This document shows positions 59,901-64,000 of a stretch of DNA of 64,000 bases, piece after piece. The notes under the pieces are model-generated. The model saw nothing but the letters and a program-made list of their open reading frames with translations. It was not told where the DNA came from and ran no database searches. Source of the stretch: Steromphala cineraria (taxonomy: Eukaryota > Mollusca > Gastropoda > Trochida > Trochidae); contig OU744720.1 of assembly GCA_916613615.1 (NCBI GenBank), positions 74,303,338 through 74,367,337 on the forward strand, given 5' to 3'. The position numbers and the translations under genes are program-made. The number at the start of each line of letters is the position of its first letter. The stretch's first letter is position 1.

Positions 59901-62395
59901 ACTACCAACGTTCACTCACAGACATACATCACTGTTTAAATAGCATAGCAAAATTAAAATTCTTAACAAAGCATAGTACTGGAGATATTGATCTATCATT
60001 CTTAGAAAAAGTACATTGCATAACCTCTTTAAAGGGACGGATACTCATTAGCTCATTGCAATAGTGTGTCGTCTCTTGGTGCGTTTTATCACAGTTCAGT
60101 AGACAGATGATTGTCTCTTAGGTAACTTAAGTAGGTAAACATACGTCTTGTTGTAACAGAATTAACCGACTAATTACGATTGACTTCTTCACTGAAACAG
60201 ATCCCGCTCATAACCCAGTTATTGTATTGACCAATGATAGCTCTTCCAAACAGGTACATTCAGGAAATACAGCTGAAATCGTTGAAATATTTCAACAATT
60301 ATGTTCTGTCTCTTTATGAAAACAAGTGATATCTCCTTATGAGTCACTCATACTCAATGTTCTGTGATAATACGGGCGTGGTTGGGGATATAGATATATT
60401 GAGATAAGACAAGATAAGCTTTAAAACGTGAATCTTGACACCAACAAAATACAAGGATACACAATCTCTCCTTGAACAAACAAGGAATAAACATATGACC
60501 GGTCGAAAGGCCTGCCACTCATAATGTGTTATTAATGTGTTTACATTTGTACATTGAACCATGTTTATTGACTGTCAGAGCTATAACGGTAATGATGGTC
60601 CTCCGGTAAGCATAAGTCAGGTAAACTAATGAGGCGAGGACAGTGTAACGTGATGTCATTGTTAGAGAGAGTCTACTCTTCACGGTTAGGTATCTGGTAC
60701 CAGGCAAACACGTCGCCTTGTAAGACAAGATGGCCCTTCCAGGTAACCTGTTCTGCCTTCAAGACGTTCAATTCTATATTATCTTCAAATCGCACAATTC
60801 TTTCATACATAATTTAACATATTCTTAATCTCTGCGGTTTCTCGCTTTAGTGTCACGCTGGAATCTTGGTGTCTTCTTTCTATAGAATTTTGTTTTTATT
60901 GCGGTTTTAAGAATGTCTTTGGCCAAAATGAGGCAGTTCGGCCTTGAACGTAGTTACGCCCATACCTTGTTTAACAGGAAGTACATATATTGTGCATTGG
61001 GCACAAATGTCACAGTGACACTAGATAGTTGCAGGACTTACAAGTCATTTAAAAACATTTTTTATAAACGTCAATACAACAAAGTGTTACAAATTCCCCC
61101 GAAGCACAGGGCATAGAATGCTGAAATGTTTTGTAGAGATTCCTACCAAGGGGAACCGCTTAACCGCACCCTAAAGCAAAATTGTGAATGTGAAGCCTGA
61201 TGAGCTACAGAGCCAATGGCTCTATTTTTGTTTAAGATGTCAACGAATGGCACGAATAAAGACACAATAACATAACTCAAAAGGGCAGATAAGTCAGCTG
61301 TCATTAAGAGAATTGCATTCCATGTAAACATGAATAATAAAAAGTAATCGTTTTCCAGGTGAAACACCTGAAGAAATAAAACCAAAGCAAACCAAAACAC
61401 TCTTTCTCATTAGCCAAGTCATGAAAGTAAATCATGTAAAAAGTCATTATAGGTAAACATGTATTTGTTACAAAAAATCAGCCAGGGAGAAATAAAAGTG
61501 TTCAATCAATATCTAACAATATATACCTGGATTTTGTTCAGTCTTTGCTGAATTTTAGGGTGCTGCGGGTAAAGTTACCGATTAAATTGATACATGCGTT
61601 TTTATATTATACTGATAAAATAAAATCGAAATTTATCTAAATTCTGATTATTTGAATGATAAATAAGGATTTCAATAATCAATACCGGATGTTTATGGTA
61701 AGTTAAATAGACTTCAATCATGATACATCGATAGTCAATAAAGTAAAAAACAACCGGTATCATATTTCTGCTGATTGTCCGTTGGGGGTTCATTGATATT
61801 TCTCTTTTTCTCAATTATTTAAGTTTGGTTATTCTCACGGAAGTGTTCTATTACAGTGACAAGATGTCATGCCTCCAACTTTCAAAATACAACTTGCTCG
61901 CTATCGATAGTAAATGTAGAAAATCTGACAAACGCAAATTTAAAAAAAAAAAAGATAATCATAATATTCCACTAATCGAAACCGGATATTGCTGTTAATA
62001 GACAGACATAAAAACCATAATACATCATCGTTAACTCTTTATCTATTTCTATTTCCAAAGTCTCAACAAATTTAATCATGGTTATTACTTTAACTAATTT
62101 GCTCATACATTCAAACAGTAAACTTTTATCAGATTGAGAAAGAAAAAAACTTTCTTGATGACAAACTTCAGTTCATATGATAAAGATGTTAGCTTTTAAA
62201 TGATCATTTTAGAAGTTGAGAATTTGGAGGATGAAGAACTGAAATGAAAATCTGAGGAAATGTAAATATACAAAATGAAGATATAAATATTTTATGATTC
62301 AGCATTACAACCTATTGAAGAATTGAAAAGACATTATGGTACGGGTTTTGCTATTCTTTCAACTAATTTAGTATTATTTATGTATGTCATTAGTT
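59901..62395. other. Intergenic DNA, nothing recognised
   Basis: Open frames at 60.5-60.7 kb (minus) and 60.9-61.1 kb (plus) show no family signature. CAG/GTAACC junction-like sequences near 60740 are not supported by a coding frame. Confidence 0.5.
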
Positions 62396-62419
62396 TTTGG
62401 TGGCATCTACTCATATATA

Positions 62420-63228
62420 TACACCAAAAAAGTTAAGACGAGCCCGCGTATGGAGGACCAGGAATACAGGTCTTGCCCCCAGGAACTTTAAGCCATGGGT
62501 ACCATATGGCGGGAGATCCGTAATGGTTTGGGGAAGCTTCTCCTATGATTGTAGACTCGATTTGGTGACTATACAGGGTTCACTCACAGGCGTTCGCTAC
62601 ATTCAGGAGGTTCTGGATCCTGTAATTATTGATCATTTCGATAACCACAGACTTGCCACAAGACCCTTGTTCATGGACGACAATGCCAGACCCGATCGTT
62701 TACATAATGGTGTAACACGAATTCCATGGCCAGCAATGTCACCTGATTTGAACCCAATGGAGCATGTGTGGGACATTTTGGTTCGTCGGATACAAAGCTA
62801 AAGAAGGGATTCTCCTGTACAAATATGAGGAAACTGGAGGCCGCTCTTCACGATGATACCGTTGGAACAATTAAAGAACCTGGTTATGGGTATGCCAAGA
62901 AGAGTGGCTGCAGTTATTCGCGCACGTGTTGGCACCACAAGTAACTGATGTTTTGTGATTCTTGAAACACTGATTCACTTTATTTAGGCTGCTCTGATAG
63001 GGAAGCACACAGACAAGTTTTGGATGAAATTCCATGTCCATCTCCCTCTTTGTTTTCATGCACTTTTAGTGCCCACACGATTACAAAACTTCTCTTCAAT
63101 TGCAAATGACCAAATAATTGTTCTCTCAATAACAATTGGGTTTACTTATCTTCTTTTTCTCAGTCTCATAGAATACAACGAAGTACACCCCTCTGTGAAA
63201 TCAGGTGCTTAACTTTTTTTGGCATGTA
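62420..63228 (+). mobile_element. Internally deleted Tc1-like transposon with both ends
   Basis: TACACCAAAAAAGTTAAG at 62420-62437 is matched at the right by CTTAAC-T7-GGCATGTA (63208-63228), differing by small indels, and both ends begin with TA, the Tc1 target. Directly inside the left end the transposase C-terminal region begins, so the first half or more of the usual coding sequence is gone. Confidence 0.75.
62427..62948 (+). pseudogene. Tc1-like transposase, C-terminal part only
   Basis: The frame holds GGRSVMVWGSFSYDCRLDL, then FMDDNARPDR (second catalytic Asp of the DDE triad), IPWPAMSPDLNPMEHVWDIL (third acidic residue) and, after in-frame stops, NLVMGMPRRVAAVIRARVG, the usual Tc1 C-terminus. 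The first catalytic Asp and the DNA-binding domain are absent. A TAA (62799-62801), a TGA (about 62826) and apparent 1-nt slippage around KLEAALHDD break it, so it is dead. Confidence 0.9.
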
Positions 63229-63619
63229 TAGTAAGAGGTTCTTGTCCAGTCTGATTAAAAGTCCGAGAAAAACTCAGAACGGTCTAAGGACAGCCTATAT
63301 AAACTCATCAGTCGTTTAAAATGAAAAATGGCTGCGGTCATGCAGAACGAAAGGTTAATAAAGGTAACTAAAACATTGCTTCTGATTTTTACTTTTGAGG
63401 CCTTGTCATTGCAAAGTCGACCTAGAGTCAAATCATATCTCTAAACGGGCTGTTCTCAGACCATTGTTTGAGTATCAGGAGATCTACATACTGTGTTTGG
63501 AAATAAGCGGCATATAACGAATTATACTAACTCTAGATTTAATCGAACACGGGGGTGACGTTACTGACAATATCCAAATAGCTCACTCTATTCAGTAGAC
63601 GTAATTAGCAGCCCGATCA

Positions 63620-63698
63620 GTATTGTGCAGTTTCCGCCGCTGCCGCCGCGTCCGTCGCACTCATATTATTTGCTTTAACTTTTTTCCACTAAGCTTTC
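63620..63698. other. CCG-rich block before AGGTCA repeats
   Basis: TTTCCGCCGCTGCCGCCGCG stands out in AT-rich surroundings and directly precedes the 125-bp AGGTCA duplication. It may be the left end of an element like those at 30-32 kb that runs off the window. Confidence 0.3.
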
Positions 63699-63951
63699 CA
63701 TAACTGTTATTCATAACTTACTGCTTAAAAATACCTCGACTGAGGAACGATTTTGACCTTTTCACTTTCAAGGTCAAAGGTCAAGGTCACGAGCTATAAA
63801 ATCACTAAAACGTTCCTTGTAAACATAACTGTTATTCATAACTTACTGCTTAAAAATACCTCGACCGAGGAACGATTTTGACCTTTTCACTTTCAAGGTC
63901 AAATGTCAAGGTCACGAGCTATAAAATCACTAAAACGTTCCTTGTAAACAG
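63699..63951. repeat. 125-bp AGGTCA-bearing tandem duplication
   Basis: Two near-identical units start at 63699 and 63824 (CATAACTGTTATTCATAACT onward). The first has TCAAGGTCAAAGGTCAAGGT then CACG, a perfect DR1 followed by a DR0 AGGTCA. The second has one change (AATGTCA). Each unit also has GAGGAACGATTTT facing AAAACGTTCCTTG, allowing a stem. Confidence 0.9.
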
Positions 63952-64000
63952 TCAAGGTCACGAAAACGACCAATTGGCTGAGGCCTTAGAAGACGGAACA

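Overview
The window is AT-rich, repeat-laden, low-gene-density animal DNA. The only complete protein gene is interrupted by large GT-AG introns, and nothing looks bacterial: no operons, dense ORFs or CRISPR. The gene is a copper amine oxidase of animal type. The repeat landscape (AGGTCA-rich tandem-repeat elements with short G/C terminal repeats, Tc1/mariner relics, fold-back elements, CAGA/GACA microsatellite tails) suggests a marine invertebrate, most likely a mollusc and perhaps a gastropod such as an abalone. That placement is inference, not proof.

Layout. 1-16.2 kb: a membrane-type copper amine oxidase on the minus strand. Coding exon 1 is 16093-16044, exon 2 is 10139-8042 and exon 3 is 411-115. 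The introns are about 5.9 and 7.6 kb, and the spliced protein is 814 aa with every catalytic and copper-binding residue present. A TATA box and paired CCAAT motifs lie just upstream. 17.0-18.7 kb: a 98-bp satellite that decays rightwards. 20-27 kb: a Tc1-like scrap, one unidentified exon-like open frame, and two oppositely oriented copies of a 365-bp MITE flanked by TTAA. 30-33.7 kb: two elements with short G/C terminal inverted repeats and AGGTCA-rich tandem cores, a third partial copy, and a LINE ORF1-like fragment. 35.6-38.7 kb: a palindrome-rich element, then a 65-bp satellite whose unit can fold into a nested hairpin. 40.4-45.4 kb: a retroelement-like 3' tail, a 1.2-kb TA-flanked element with 26-bp terminal repeats, a 106-bp MITE and two fold-back elements. 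47.3-48.9 kb: a partly duplicated purine-rich array. 52-57 kb: a 21-bp repeat, a perfect 28-bp palindrome, a CRE-site tandem array and another fold-back. 59-60 kb: a third retroelement-like tail and ACATAC repeats. 62.4-63.2 kb: an internally deleted Tc1 element that keeps both ends. 63.7-64 kb: a 125-bp AGGTCA duplication.

No set of genes here works together as a pathway. The amine oxidase would act alone as a type II membrane enzyme oxidising primary amines to aldehyde, ammonia and hydrogen peroxide. I did not find a convincing new multi-gene system. The most notable items are the reconstructed oxidase gene with its small first exon and the hairpin-unit satellite. Almost all other long open frames are by-products of tandem repeats whose period is a multiple of three.
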